A DNA stretch of 64,000 nt from Trichaptum fuscoviolaceum. Its lineage: Eukaryota; Basidiomycota; Agaricomycetes; Hymenochaetales; Trichaptaceae. Both the position numbers and the translations under genes were made by a program. This document shows, one piece after another, positions 35,526 to 48,367 of this stretch; the stretch's first letter is position 1; each line of letters opens with the position of its first letter. Location of the stretch: the NCBI GenBank assembly GCA_910574455.1, contig CAJSYZ010000008.1:728637-792636 (forward strand). Reading direction: 5' to 3'. Below the pieces are notes generated by a model, which saw nothing but the letters and a program-made list of their open reading frames with translations, was not told where the DNA came from and made no database searches.

Positions 35526-38332
35526 CTAATTACATAGAACCTCTTGTCTTGGCGAGCGTAGCGCATAACGCAAAGGAGTATCTGCATCTGCTTCCGAGTC
35601 GGAGATGTGAGCGTCTGTGGAGTTGTGAGAACATCGATCCCTAGACGACTTAGGAGAGATGGAATGACAGGTGTCGTTATCTTGATAATTCCGGCTCCAG
35701 TTGACATCAGGGTGTGTTATCGCGTCAGAACATCGGGTGATATTGAGCTTCACCTTCTTGACTCGACTGGGTGCCTTCGGTGACGTGCACACAGAGTCGG
35801 TCTTGCGTTTCGCTGGCGTACTTGATCCATCCGACCCGCGGGTAAAGTTATACTTGTCGTGGATTGGTGGATCTACAAGGCTTCGTGAGGTAGACCGATA
35901 ATGTGAAACTTGAGGCACTGAGGGTTCGACAGGAGTATGCGTCTCAAGCTGAGATCTACCAAATTCCAATGAAGGTTTTCGAGGTTTTCGGGTTCGAGGT
36001 AATGAAGCAAGAAGTAAGGGAGACGGGTTGGATGAAAGAGTGGATACAGAGGATAGAGGTGAATCAGAAGAAGCACAGTAATCAAGATTCTCGTCCTTGG
36101 GAGATTTAGATTCCGTCCAGGTTCGAGTATGTGAGTGTGCACGAGAGTCTGGTGGTGAGGGCTGCTGGTAAAGGTGCTGACTTGCTGAATGCCTGTTACG
36201 ATCATGTCCTCCAGAGATTGACAAAGACCGTCTAGGAGTAGATGGCCCGCCTCCCTTGTACGGAGTACCATAATTATGTGCGGCATATGTGGGGTGTTCT
36301 GGCCGAGAAAGATGTGAAAGGGATAAAGTTGCAGCTGCATCGGCTAGAAGATCTAGGCGTGAGTCCGCTGGATTTTCCTTAGACTTTCCTTTCCCGTTGT
36401 ATTCGCCGTATCGTGACGAGGCGTTACGGGCTACATAAGGAGAGTCTGGAACGACAACCTCGGGTGCAGATCGCCGACGATACACATGGGGAGATTGCGA
36501 CGCAAGTGACGACAAAATACTCAATCTTGACTTGGACGGAGAAGGGGATCTGCAGGTCTGAGAGGAGGTGATAGTCCGTCCAGACAAACTACGTTCAGCA
36601 GACCTCCCAGAGCTCGCGGTTCGACGCATCAAAGACTTGGGTGTGGATGGCAATCGAGAAGAAAGACTATTCACCTTTACGGTGATGCGCTTCTTCTTTT
36701 CAATCTTCCCTTCTGCTGATGTGAGCCCCTTCTTTCCAGTCTTCTTTACACCCTTGCTGACTTTAGACGCTGATCCTTCACTCTCTATCTCCTGCTTCAT
36801 CCGTTCCTTCTCTTCCTTCTCTCGCCGCCGCTTCTCCTCCCTTTCTCTTCTCTCCACTCGACTACGCTCCTCCCTCTCCAGTTTCTCGATCTTCTCTCGT
36901 TCCTCTCTTTCAATTTCTTCCTTCACTAACTCTGCAAAAGCCTGTGCATCCCCTTGAACCCATACGTCGAAAACATTGTCCCATTCTCGAGTCGGGACTG
37001 GAAAGTCTAGATTTACATAAATAGACGATATTGGCCTTTCTTCGGGCGGTAAGTCAGGTAGGGGTGGTGGAGATGGTGATGGTGTTTTCGAGCTATCCGA
37101 GTTACACAATGGAGTCGGGCAAGGAGAAGGCGACGGTGAAGAAGACGGTGAAGAAGACGGTGTTGGAAGGGAGAGTTTAGACAACGCAATCTCATGCGCC
37201 CTCTCCGCTTTCGCCCTTTCCTTCGCCCTCACCGCCTTCGAAAACTCCCTTACAATCCTCTTCGTGCCCGGGACCCGCAAGCTCGTTCCCACAACGATGA
37301 GTAAATCTGCGCCTCCTCTCCCAAGTAGATCGCGTCGGACAGCCTCTCCCACACCTTCGCCGTTACTGTGCTCCTCATTATAAAGGACAACACTTGGACG
37401 CAACTTTCCTATACCTCGAAGTCGTTTACCAACCATAGATCGTGTTGCCTCCAAATTAGTGCAATCTGGGCAGTCAGGAAGGGTTCCTTTGCGTAGAGAC
37501 GTCGAATGGTCGGAAAGCGGGTATGGGTGATTACAGGAAACACAGTGCATAAGTTGTAAGGTTCCATGGAGTGGTATACACCGAGGCGTCTCATTCGAGG
37601 AAGAAGAATTTGTACCTTCGTTATCAGCATGATGTACAGGATCGAGTATGTCATCGAATGTAGATGCTGCAGCGTAGGCCGTCGCGGATGATGTGCCGTC
37701 CGCATTTTTCGTACCTTTTCCGACCTTCGCCTTACCCTTACCGCGGGTCCCGTAGCTGGGTAAACCAAATGAGAGGCCGGCCTTTTCCTCCAGAGCATCA
37801 ATATTCTGAGTGTATACCCGCAGCAGCTTTTTTCGATCGTCTAGGTCTCGTAGAACGTTGTGAAAAGGGGTAGGGGTAGCATTCAGGGAAAGGCGAGAAA
37901 GACGAGCAATCATTTGGCAAAATAGCGTTGTGGTGTGCTCCGCCTGTAAATAAGTTCAGGAAAGTTCAGGTTCCTATAATCCTAGCACCTACACTGAAAA
38001 CAGACGCATCGAACAAATCTTTTCCAGAGGAGAGGTTATCCTTAGGATTTTCTCTTTTTATCCTCTGGAATAAACCATCCGAAGACCTGAAATCAGGAAT
38101 CCCAGCTTGAACTGAGATACCAGCACCTATATGAACAAGATCATAAACGTTACTATGATCCCCAAGATGAGATAAAAGAGCACCACACACCACAAACAAC
38201 AGTTATCCGTCTCGCCTTCACTATCGCCCTCACAACCTTCGAAGTAAACGTGGCGGGGTCGCTTACTGGCGAAACAAACGCCGGCCTAACAGGGGACTGA
38301 ACTGCGCTATCGAGAGGAACGAGAAGAGTCAT
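35526..38332 (-). CDS. HST4: NAD-dependent histone deacetylase, HST3/HST4-type sirtuin
   Basis: This nuclear sirtuin family removes acetyl groups from H3K56 after replication in yeasts. Exons are 38191-38332, 37993-38126 and 35526-37943, giving 897 residues. The Sir2 domain fills roughly residues 30-330. It shows GAGISVQAGIPDFRS (NAD pocket), TQNIDALEE, the catalytic histidine in IPLHGTLQLMHC, a zinc site from CVSC and CPDC, RPSVVLYNEEHSNGE, and the cofactor loop ADLLIVVGTSLRVPGTKRIV. The HST3/4 pattern is seen in VVLYNEEH and the short zinc module. An acidic-basic coiled stretch of Glu/Arg/Lys repeats follows, then about 500 residues of Ser/Pro-rich disorder, much longer than in yeast. The frame is open upstream to 38608, but the ATG at 38332 fits the family start best. 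Choice between HST3 and HST4 is not possible; the symbol marks the family. Confidence 0.9.
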
Positions 38333-39534
38333 GTCGAAGAGTCGATATCGACTCTGTCGACAATCTTTCAGCGTTCGCCACCGCCGTAGTTGTCCTGAAT
38401 GCTGCTGCTGTCGGGGGGCGTGGTGGGAGCGAGGTCGCAAGGCCAGTAAACATTGGCCAGGAGTGGTGACATTAATCCGGCAACGTCCGCTCGTAGAAGC
38501 GGCTTGTCCTTGCCCTTTGACTTTATTATTCATTCCTTTTCCACCAACAACTTGATGTTCTTCACTTCGAAAACAAAGAAACTCTTCAAATCTGTATCGG
38601 ACGCCCATTCTTTTCTTATGAGAAAGCTGCTAATCGTATTCTGCGTTCTCTTTTATGTAACCCAGAGGTCAACGGAGACGGACTTTCACCCGGAGCCTTG
38701 ACGCTCCTGTTTGATGTTTTTCTCCTATGCCGGGTGAGGATCATTCACTTTGTCCATATGAGTATGGCTTATTGCCTCCGCTGCGGTTATATGTTTGTGA
38801 GACAAACGTGCAGGATCAGGTGCACGTTGACACTGTTGTGTGTGTGGTCCCCGTACCTGACGGAGCAACAAGGCTAGATTTGCTTTAATATTCATTTGGG
38901 TTGCTTCAGGTCATTGACTTCTCTCCGTTTATTGAAAAACGTCTATCAATTCCCAATGGTCAGCCCTTTACCTGCATCACCCGTCGGCGACATCTCTATA
39001 TATAACGACCTGTTACTAGAGTCGAAGTCAAACACATTTTTAGCAGCGTGTGGCTAAACCTGCAAACAAAGTCTCCTTTCTTCATCAAGTCGTAGTCGAT
39101 TCTCACCGCAGAGCCATTGTGGAAACGCAGTCTTCTGTTAAGATGCTTCCCATCCACATTGACTTCTAGACCGGTATGAGCCACTAGATCCGATCACGAT
39201 ACTTACACATCCTGGAGACCAGATAGCTTTCGAAAGATACAGCGCTTGATGCCAGTAGCCACTGTGAAGCTTCCGAGTGTAGCTCTCGGGAGGACGAGCT
39301 ATCCGATCTATTCTCTGACTGTAATGAATTACAGGTTTCACGAATAGGCGCGCTCTGGCTTGAGTCGGCTATCAACTTTCTGAGGAAGACTCAGGTTAGT
39401 ACGGCGTCAAGTGGAGGAACCTAATCATCTGGCGTCTATGCCTTTTGCTCATATAAACGCTGCGATGTCCCGATATACCCACAGGCCAAGCTTATCGCCT
39501 GCCCATCAACGTCGCCCTCTTGCACGTCGCCAGC
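38333..39534. other. Divergent intergenic region of 1.2 kb
   Basis: This lies between the sirtuin start (minus) and the second TKL kinase start (plus). It holds both promoters. Short open frames on both strands show no domain, and no repeat was found. Confidence 0.5.
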
Positions 39535-42479
39535 ATGACTGAAAGAAAGTCACTTTTCGAACGAGTTCTTGAAGTTGACCCAACATTGCAAGAGGTCCTC
39601 TTAAAGCAACGACATCGACTAGATGTTGGTGACTATGAAAGAGTCGAGGATGTCCTGAAAAACGAAGACAGCTGCCATCGTGAGTGGCGAAAAGCGATCT
39701 TCCGCCTTTTCGACGCAAAGCTCTTCGAGCTCGAGCTGGACCCAGAACGGCATCATGAAGCCGATCGCCGACTTAATGCAAAACTCTCTCCTGTATGTAT
39801 ATCTCTTTTGAACAGCAGATGTGCTGAACTGATTGTTACCTAGTTCATTTATTTCTATGGAAAGATAATGAAACGAGAAGTACTTGCATCGATCGACAAT
39901 GAAGGTATGCATTTGAAGCCTACCATTGACCTTCATCTAAGTTGTTCTGTCAGGCGCGAGCAGGCTTCCTTGCATAGAACGAGATGGAAGAGTAGAATGG
40001 CAGTCGACTATCCACGCTTTGCAACATTGGGACGTCATCGACGTTTTTCTCTCCGAGGCAACTAAGTTACTTGAGGCCGTGGAGAATGTAGGCATAAAGT
40101 CGATCTATTTGTTATGGGCTCACTGACGAAGGACTTGTAAAGGCTACCCGTCACTATTGGACAACTTTCATCACATGCATAAGGATCGCGGATCGCTACG
40201 ATGCGTCAAAAGCTATAGTGGCATGCTTGAATTCTGACGGTCGACAAACGATATCAAGTCTCCCGGGGCGAGATCTAAGCAATGCAATGAGCCGGATGCA
40301 ATCAGTAAGCAACTGCATCTAATGAGGATTTGCAGCGTTGAAGGGCTGACACCGGAACTGCAGTTGATCGACGACGACACAAAATACTCCAATCAACTAA
40401 AGGAGCTTTTGTATGATTTAGTGAAAGACACCAATATCTTACCGAGTTCTATGTTAATCAACGGTGTACGTAAGACACGCGAGGCAGCTATCGCTAGCGG
40501 TGGCATGGCAGACATTTTCCAGGGTGAAGAGGAAACGACGGGGCGAATCTTAGCTCTGAAAGTTCCGCGGGGTGTTACTTTAGAGGGCACAGAAAAGCCG
40601 AAACACGAAGACAAGATGAAGCTTGAGGTAACGCATGCAGCTAATCAGCTAACCAATAAGCTAAATTCATGTCTAGGACGTATACATGGAGGCGATGGTA
40701 TGGCGACAGCTGAATCATAGAAATATCCTCCCGTTAGTCGGTGTCGCTTTTGGTGTGCCGTACAAGACATCGATTGCGCTTGTGGCTCCGTGGATGGCCA
40801 ACGGTTCCCTCGATGCATACCTCAAAGGGCACGACGATGCTGATAGAGTGGAAATTGTGAGTTCACGAGAAAGATATTGTAGTTGACTTATTGATGAGAA
40901 GTGACTTGGCAGACTTCCCAGATAGCATCTGGATTGCACTATCTGCATTCGCAACGACCGGCGTTCATCCATGGTGATCTGCGTGCTGTACGTTGCCTCT
41001 TTTTCACTATTGGGAAATATCACTTACTGAATTCACGACAGGGAAATATTCTCGTTGACGAGTTCGAGCGCCCACTCATTGCCGACTTTGGTCTCAGCAG
41101 GATGCGTAACATACAGACAAATATACACACCGGCGATGGCATTGGAACTGTGCGTTGGCAAGCTCCGGAAACTCTTGACGCCACAGAAAATAAAGGCCAT
41201 CGATCTACGGCAAGCGATATCTACGCGTTTGCAATGACTTGCTTTGAGGTAAGCAAGATACTTTTCGGTAAAAGTTGCACATTACCATTCGTTAACAACT
41301 TTTGAAAAAAAGATTTTCACCGGAGATATACCTTTCTCCAACTTGTCGAATTTTGCAGTCGTCCGTGCTGTCACTGATAATGGAGGAAAACAACCAGATC
41401 GGCCGACGTCAGAAGTGATCTCAACGAGAGGGTTGGATAACAATTTCTGGGATCTGCTCTGCAAATGCTGGTCTAGAGACCCGGATTCACGACCCACAAT
41501 AAATGAGATATGTGCATTTATTCACAATCGGTCGAATCCATCAATATCGGTGCTCGGTTCTGATGAAGAGGAGCTTGCCTACCCAACTGTGGAAGGCTCT
41601 GTTGAAGTTGCAGATTCGACAAGCGATGGTTTGCCCGAAAGTGTTCTAAGCTTGCAAGTGAAGTACAGACCTGCTGCTGGGCGTCCAGTCCCACCTTTAC
41701 CTACCAATTCGACGAGGCGCCCAAGCAGCGCACCTGCATCCCCAGTCGTGGAAGGGAATCATTCAATGGTTTTTCCGGATCGTCCTGGCCTAACATTTAC
41801 CAAGAGCGATTCTGTCATCCCTCCGCATGCCCATGGGTCCGCCATTGTACCTCCGCCGATACATCCCAAACGGTTACCATCAGGGTGGAATTCAGTTAAA
41901 AATGAAAAGTTAGGACGGACACTTTACATCAATTCTGCGCTTCAAGTGACCACCCCTATCCGTCCTGAACTTCGGCATTCGCACGAATTTGAACAACTTC
42001 AGGCGACGAAGAAAACTGGTGCAAGTCGCCATCTCCCTCAAACGTCGCCAACTGCTATCTCTAATGTCCTTCGCAAGGTTAAGTCTTTTGACGCTAAGAC
42101 AAGAGCGAGTATTTCCTTGCTGCCAAACGACCTTATAGCTCTAATAAAACTATTCTTATAACAGTCAGCAGCAGACCAAAGCATTCCCAAAGGCACTTCG
42201 CCCCCACTCCCTCCCCGCCCCACCAAAAGCACTTCCCCTGCAGACAGCACTCATCAACAAAGTGATAGCAATGGCTTCAATTTTACTCAAGATGTGCCTT
42301 CTCCAAGTCTCTTATCAAGTTCATCGTCAGATGGATTGACTTCCGGAGCTTCAACTGGCCCACCAACAACCCCAGGAGAGAAAAACGTATTCTTTGCTCA
42401 ATATAATCACCACCATTGGGACTGGAAAGGTCTTTTTGAAGATGGGAAGCAGTTGATCAAGGAAAGAATCCATACTTAG
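39535..42479 (+). CDS. TKL protein kinase, paralogue B, with degenerate WW-like segment
   Basis: Ten exons (39535-39792, 39844-39904, 39954-40087, 40143-40304, 40364-40627, 40677-40856, 40913-40987, 41042-41248, 41313-42077, 42165-42479) give 806 residues. Exons 1-8 match those of paralogue A (2986-5383) one by one, several at identical length (134, 180, 75). The kinase domain shows GGMADIFQG, LALKVPRG, IHGDLRAGNILVD (non-RD), IADFGLSRM and GTVRWQAPETL. Unlike A, it has a long C-terminal extension rich in Ser and Pro, with proline stretches (PPLPPRPTKS). A segment LPSGWNSVKNEKLGRTLYIN, followed by a TT-x-x-RP end, has the layout of a WW domain, but the second Trp is missing. The last exon is joined by an 87-nt intron; without splicing the frame stops at 42161. 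Its function is likely signalling; the substrate is unknown. Confidence 0.87.
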
Positions 42480-42766
42480 TGACTTTAGTCTTCGCGAATT
42501 GCTATGAGAATATACAGTAGGCATATGACAACTAATTTTATGATATGTAAACTATTCCGAGATGACAACGCTTTACTTTATATCTCTCTGGTATGTGATG
42601 TCACATTCTGTAGCTTTTACGATATATTATGAGTTGAAAGCAGTAAAGAAAATCTGAATGTAACTCCAAAATGGTACTAAAGGACCGCCACTTCCCAAAC
42701 CATCTCCGTGACCACAAGCACATCGCGTAAAAGCTTGTTATTCCTCAGCATTACCACCGTTTCACA
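42480..42766. other. Short intergenic spacer
   Basis: This AT-rich 287-bp gap contains the 3' flank of the kinase and the promoter of the LRR gene. Nothing else was seen. Confidence 0.5.
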
Positions 42767-45547
42767 ATGTCTCGCGTCCCTCGTACAACAAAATCTTCGA
42801 CTTCTTTACGAAGTCAGTATAGAACCCCGACGTCTCCTTCCAAATTGGCACCTCCATTACCGACGAACTCTCGTCTGTCATCAAGCACATCCTCGAAAGC
42901 TACCGCATCTAAAGTATCTGCACAATCTGTGAACAACGCAACAACGAATGGAAGGGCTTCTCCGACGAAGGAACGGATGAGCTTGAAGGAACAAATTGCT
43001 TTGAGGCGAGCCGAAGTGAAGAAGGCACAAACACAAGCGAATGTTGGAAATGACGAAGATACCATCGGCCCTAGCCTTTCACTTTTTGGCACGCCCACAA
43101 AGGCTAAGAAGGAGGATGAGGAAATCGTTGAGATGGGTAGGTGGTCGGTTAGAGAAACAGTGGAACGTGCGAGAAGTACAGGTGAGCTCGACAATTGTTT
43201 GACATACGTCTGAACTTCTGACGTTTACAGTTCTGAAGGTATTCTGAATATCTCAGCGCGTTCGCTTGTATGCATCCCCTCATGTGTGTTTGAAATTCAC
43301 CTTGGAGTCACGCCTGCGCCTTTACCTTCCGTCACCGAGCCTGACTATCCTGAAGATAATAGCCCCAAAAAGATAAAGCAGGGTCGCCAGCAGCCATCCT
43401 GGTTCGAGGCGCAAGACTTGGTAGTGTTGAAGGCCAGAAGCAATGAAATAGTCGAACTTCAGCCAGAATTGTCACTTTTCGGAAGCCTCAAAACCATAGA
43501 TGCAAGTCTCAAATATTATACGTATATGACTCGCACTAATGTCAGATCAGCTGCATTGCAACATGCTCCGCTCGTTACCAGAATCCCTGACTATACTTTC
43601 TATGCTAACAGTCTTGGATGTTTCGAACAACAAGCTCACCCAGCTTCCTCCGCCGATTTTCTCGTTATTGTCCTTGACAATCTTGGATGTTTCGCACAAT
43701 GAGCTTACATCACTTCCATTTTCGAAGTTTGGCGAACCTTTGAAAACATCAAAGTCCGTCGCCACAGGTGGCTTCTTTGAACCGGAGGTCAAACGAGCAG
43801 AGATTCCTCTCCCGAAGCTGCATAACCTGAATGTTTCTCATAACAAGTTGACGGCCCATTCCATCGATCATGACTATCTACCATCGGCGATGAGGCAAGT
43901 CACCTTGGCTCACAATCCGCTAGGAAAATCTTCCGAACTCTTTTCACGTCTTTCGATGCTTAACGATCTGCAGGTGCTATCATTAAATAATGCAGATTTG
44001 GGCGACGACTCGCTCCAACATTTAGATATTGGTGGATTTCCTACGCTAAATAATTTGGATCTAGGAGAGACACGGGTCACCGAGCAAGCTGTCCGCACTT
44101 TCTTTTCTGGTACTCGGAGAGAAACCAAGTTGAACTTCAATATTAGTACAGCTCCTCCTATCCCGGGCGAACTACGAGTGGTTGTAGGCAAACAAATTAT
44201 AAGGGAGCAATGGGAGATTGAGGCTGAACAACGTTATTTGAAGAAGAAGAAGAGTATGGTCGGCATTAGCTCTGAGTCTAAGGATAGTGAGGTTCGAAGG
44301 GAGCATACGACACCTGCAGGCGACAAGGAACCTTGGGAAGTGGAAGCTGAGCAGGGTCTTTTAACCAAAGGCGGTCGTCGGCGTGCTCGTCTGAACTCAA
44401 CAAACGTCGACGCTTCATCCTCCACCTCACGTCCTAAGCAAGCTATAACTCGTCCGAAGGTCGTCGAGAAAGAAGCTTGGGAGATTGAGGCAGAGCAAGG
44501 TTTACTTACAGAGGGTGGCAGGCGACGGTTACGCGCTCAGCAAGCAGCAGCAGCAGCTTCACCCTCGTCATACGAGAAGGGGTCAGGAACATCTCCGCCG
44601 TCATCATCCGTATCCTCACTAGCGAACTCCACCTATTTTTCGTCTAAGGAGCTATCACTTACTCTTCCATCCTCCGTCCCTCCTAACCGTGGGCATGCGC
44701 GAGCCTTTTCTCTGGTCCCTGCCTCGCGAAGTCAGCCTAAGCCGGAGGACATGCATGTCCCTGTTCCTACTCTCCCATTGAATGTAATTGTGGTCCAGAA
44801 TTTCGCTTCAAGTTTACGTGTCTTAACACTGAAAAACCGGCGTGCTGATCCGACATTTGCTTTCCCCCCTCCATCTTTCATCGCGGATGCTTCTTCGAGT
44901 GGTGGGGTACTACCTCGACTAGAGGAACTCAACCTCGAAGGTTGTTCACTTGGTGATTCTGTCTTAGTTACCCATGAACTAGTGGATAAATCCGGCTCTT
45001 CGACTTCTGAAAAGCAGAACCTCCTTGAAGTCATATATGCCACCTTCCCTTCGCTCACGATACTGGACTTATCCTACAATACCGTATCTTCGGATCTCTT
45101 CAATGAAGAGACGATAAGGAAGCTTCTGCTGTCTTCTGATGGCGAGTCGCGCAGGGGATTGAGAATCCTCCGACTGCGAGGAAACCGACTTACTAACCTT
45201 GATGGTTTCGACGCCCTCGCAACGATGTTTAAGGGGAACAGACAAGTACCGGAATGGAAACTAGAGGAGTTCGATGTCCGAGACAACGACATATCGAAGC
45301 TACCAGTGAACCTTGGGATGTTGCCTTTAGACGTCTTTTTGGTAGATGGTAATACGTGAGTAACGTACGGATTCTGATTTAAGAACAGTTTGTGATATTT
45401 TCCATAGGTTCCGTGTTCCACCGAGAAAGGTTTGGGAACGAGAGGGTAAGTAAATTACGCATAATATCTCGCACCTAACTAATCTGTTTCATACTCTTCA
45501 AAGGCACAAAAGGCTTATTAAGTTGGCTTCGCAGTAGGATAGAGTGA
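42767..45547 (+). CDS. Leucine-rich repeat protein, LRRC40-like
   Basis: Exons are 42767-43181, 43239-43501, 43551-45355, 45408-45445 and 45504-45547, giving 854 residues. A polar, basic N-terminal region of about 130 residues precedes leucine-rich repeats (LTVLDVSNNKLTQLPPPI, LTILDVSHNELTSLP, LHNLNVSHNKL). A linker carries three related Glu-rich units (WEIEAEQRYL, WEVEAEQGLL, WEIEAEQGLL). More repeats follow (LTILDLSYN, LRILRLRGNRLTNLDGFDAL). The end FRVPPRKVWEREGTKGLLSWLRSRIE is the cap seen in LRRC40 and LRRC57-type proteins. Intron 2 begins with GC (GCAAGT), and its removal restores the repeat LKTIDLHCNMLRSLPESL. The protein is probably a cytosolic or nuclear scaffold. The exact orthology is uncertain. 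Confidence 0.88.
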
Positions 45548-45717
45548 TTGAAGTATATTCCGAGCAATCATGTTTCTGAGGTTCACCGCCTGGCACTTAT
45601 GAAGTAGAAGGAAAAACTACATTTAAATTAATCATGATATAAAACAACACTTATATGAAACCAGCCTTAACAGAAAGAGCAAGGCGTAAAGTAATATGTA
45701 TATGCACTTCAATATCA

Positions 45718-48367
45718 CTACACTGCGCGGCTCGTGACTTTCCCATCGTCACCATCTACGTTTACATCAGATTCGTCTTCTCCTTGTGCGTAGGAATCCA
45801 TTGCTTGCTCTAACCACATATCATAATAGAGCCCGCCCTTTTCAAGCAGCTCTTGGTGCGTGCCTTGCTCAACCACCATGCCACTGTTCATTACGATGAT
45901 GAGATCGGCCTCAACGACGGTGCGTAGGCGGTGAGCTATGAAGATGCTTGTCCTGGACTTGTCCAATAAAATGCTATTTATGTTCTTCATTAATTCTGTT
46001 TCCGTTCGGCCGTCCAGTGCGGAAGTCTTGGTTAATTGTGAGCGATCATTATTTCCTGCTGCACTTTAAGAAACACTGACCGCTTCGTCAAAGAATAATA
46101 TTGGAGGATCTTTTAGCAGCACACGAGCAACGGCCAGACGCTGCTTCTCTCCTCCAGATATCATCAGCCCACGTTCTCCGACGGTCGTTTTATAGCCCTC
46201 CGGAAGACTAGCAATTGTGTCGTGGACATTCGCCCTTTTTGCAGCCTCTTCGACCTCCTCGTCTGTCGCACTCAGCCGACCATATCGAATATTGTGCATG
46301 ATATCTGCATGGAAAAGTGGTGTATCTTGTGGAACGACACCGATAGCCTTTCGTACGCTATCTAGCTGAAGTTGGTGGATATCCTGGTCGTCTATTAGGA
46401 TCCTGCCTGCCGCAGGGTCATAGAACCGGTAAAGGAGACGGAAGACCGTCGACTTTCCGCATCCTGAGGGACCGACAATTGCGACTTTCTTGCCTGCTGG
46501 GACAGTGAAGGACAAGTCTCGGAAGATAGGTCTGTCGGCGTGATATCCAAAGTTAACATGATCAAAGCGTATTGATCCTCCCCTTAGTTCGAGAGGCTTA
46601 GATCCAGGTTTATCCTATTTCATTCGGATGAGTATCAATTATTATTAGAAGCTGTACCGATACATACCGGTACGGGGGTGTGCTGTGTCATGATGTTGAA
46701 AAGAACCTCCATGTCAAGTAGACTTTGCCTCATTTCACGGTAAATAGTACCAAGGAAGTTTAGGGGTAAAGACAACTGAAAGACGAGCTGATTGACCATC
46801 ACAAGATCCCCGACAGTCATGGTACCTGATAAATATAAGTATCAAGCCATTTCTATTCCTTTGCAAAGGAAGTATCGCACCATTGACTACCCCTTGAGCC
46901 GCCAGAAACATCATCATTGTTAAGGCACTGGAGAATATAACATTCTGGCCGGAATTTAAGAAAGCCAAAGATGTTGTGATCTTTACCGAGGATTTCTCGT
47001 AGTCTTTGAGATGTTTGTCATACTGTGCGATTTCGAATTTCTCGTTATTGAAGTTCTACAGGGTCCTTTTTTAGTTACTCGTCGTCTGATATGGCAATGA
47101 ATCACGGACCTTGACTGCTTCAAAGTTTATTAAGGAATCAACAGCCACGGTGGCCGCTTTGTTGTCGGCTTTGTTGGCTTCTCGACGGAACCTCGTCCTA
47201 AGACTTTGATGAGCACCTTTTCCCATATATTAGTCCCGCTTTACTTGCCTCCACGATGTAGTTCGGATAGTAAACCATGTGTATGCGGCCATCGTTACAG
47301 CGACAATGGCAGCGAAGTCCCACCCAAACTTATACGTCTATTATAAAATGAGCTAATTGACCTTCCTCCGAGAATGTTCTCGTGGCGCACCAAGATTCCG
47401 CAAACCATGGATATTTCAAGCGCGGTGGGCACAATCCGGAAGAGTACAGCTTGTAAGATGAACGTAATACCTCTGCGTCAACATTTAGCATGCAGTTTAG
47501 CATAGCATGCGAAGACGCGTACTTTGTACCTCGGTCAATTGCCCTGGTCAAACCACCGGTCTGTCTTGAGAGATGAAACTTCAAATCGAGGTTCAGGAGA
47601 TGCTCGAATGTTTCTCTCGCAACCTTTCGGACAGCCCGTTGACCAACGTTTGCGAAGACGGCGTTCAGAAGTTCGCTAAACAGCGTTGCACCTATTCGCG
47701 CTGCACCGTCTTTAGAGCACATCGTTAGCCCTCCGCTCTTTCAGATTTCAACACTGCACGAACATCCCAAGACCAAAGAGCCGGCTACTATCCAGACAGT
47801 CGTCCCGGCAGTGATATCCACATTAAGGGTATCAATGATGTTCTTGAATATGATTGGAACCTGCACATTCAATACCTAGATATTATTTCAGATTATTACG
47901 AAATTGTAGCCACGACGTGCAATAAATACCTTTCCAGCGACCAGCAACCCGAAGCCTAACATCACTCTGCTCCGTACACTCCAGTCACCGGGGGGCCATA
48001 CATTCGCCATCAATCTTTTAATGATTGCCCAATCCTTCTTTCGCTGGTCTGACAAGCTGACATTCACTTCCGAGCCTAGGTCCTTTGCCGTCTTCTGTGC
48101 ATCCTTTCCGGCATCTGGCTTCTTGTCTTGCTTAGGTGGCTCATCACGCCCTGCCAGATGACCAAAGTGACGAGGAGGAGCAAGAGCTTCAACAGTAAGT
48201 CTTGAGGATGAGGATTTAGACAGTACAGAAGCGGAGGAAGTCGTGCAGCGGCTCGAATAAAGTCTCGTGGTCGTTGAAATGTAGCGAAGTAGATTACGCT
48301 GACAGATTAGTTGAGGTGCCGAACGCGAGGATGTTCTAGTGATCTGAGAGCGTAGAGCGCTCAGCAT
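45718..48367 (-). CDS. ATM1: Mitochondrial iron-sulfur cluster ABC exporter ATM1
   Basis: This half-size ABC transporter of the inner mitochondrial membrane exports a sulfur-containing compound needed for cytosolic Fe-S proteins. Ten exons (47930-48367, 47764-47875, 47523-47709, 47391-47472, 47249-47337, 47110-47197, 46881-47055, 46668-46825, 46081-46614, 45718-46026) give 723 residues. I start at 48367 because [20 protein letters not shown] looks like a mitochondrial presequence; an in-frame ATG at 48499 is possible. The membrane domain holds the ATM1 segment [17 protein letters not shown], followed by [10 protein letters not shown]. The nucleotide-binding domain shows GPSGCGKST (Walker A), the Q-loop GVVPQD, the signature [22 protein letters not shown] (Walker B, D-loop) and IFIAHRL (H-loop). 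The intron 47198-47248 starts with GC (AG/GCAAGT). The gene converges with the LRR gene. Confidence 0.95.

Noticed and set aside
38333..38608. N-terminal extension of the HST3/4 sirtuin by 92 codons
   Set aside because: The frame is open, but the added sequence is Gln/Arg/Ser-rich without family likeness. The ATG at 38332 gives a normal start.
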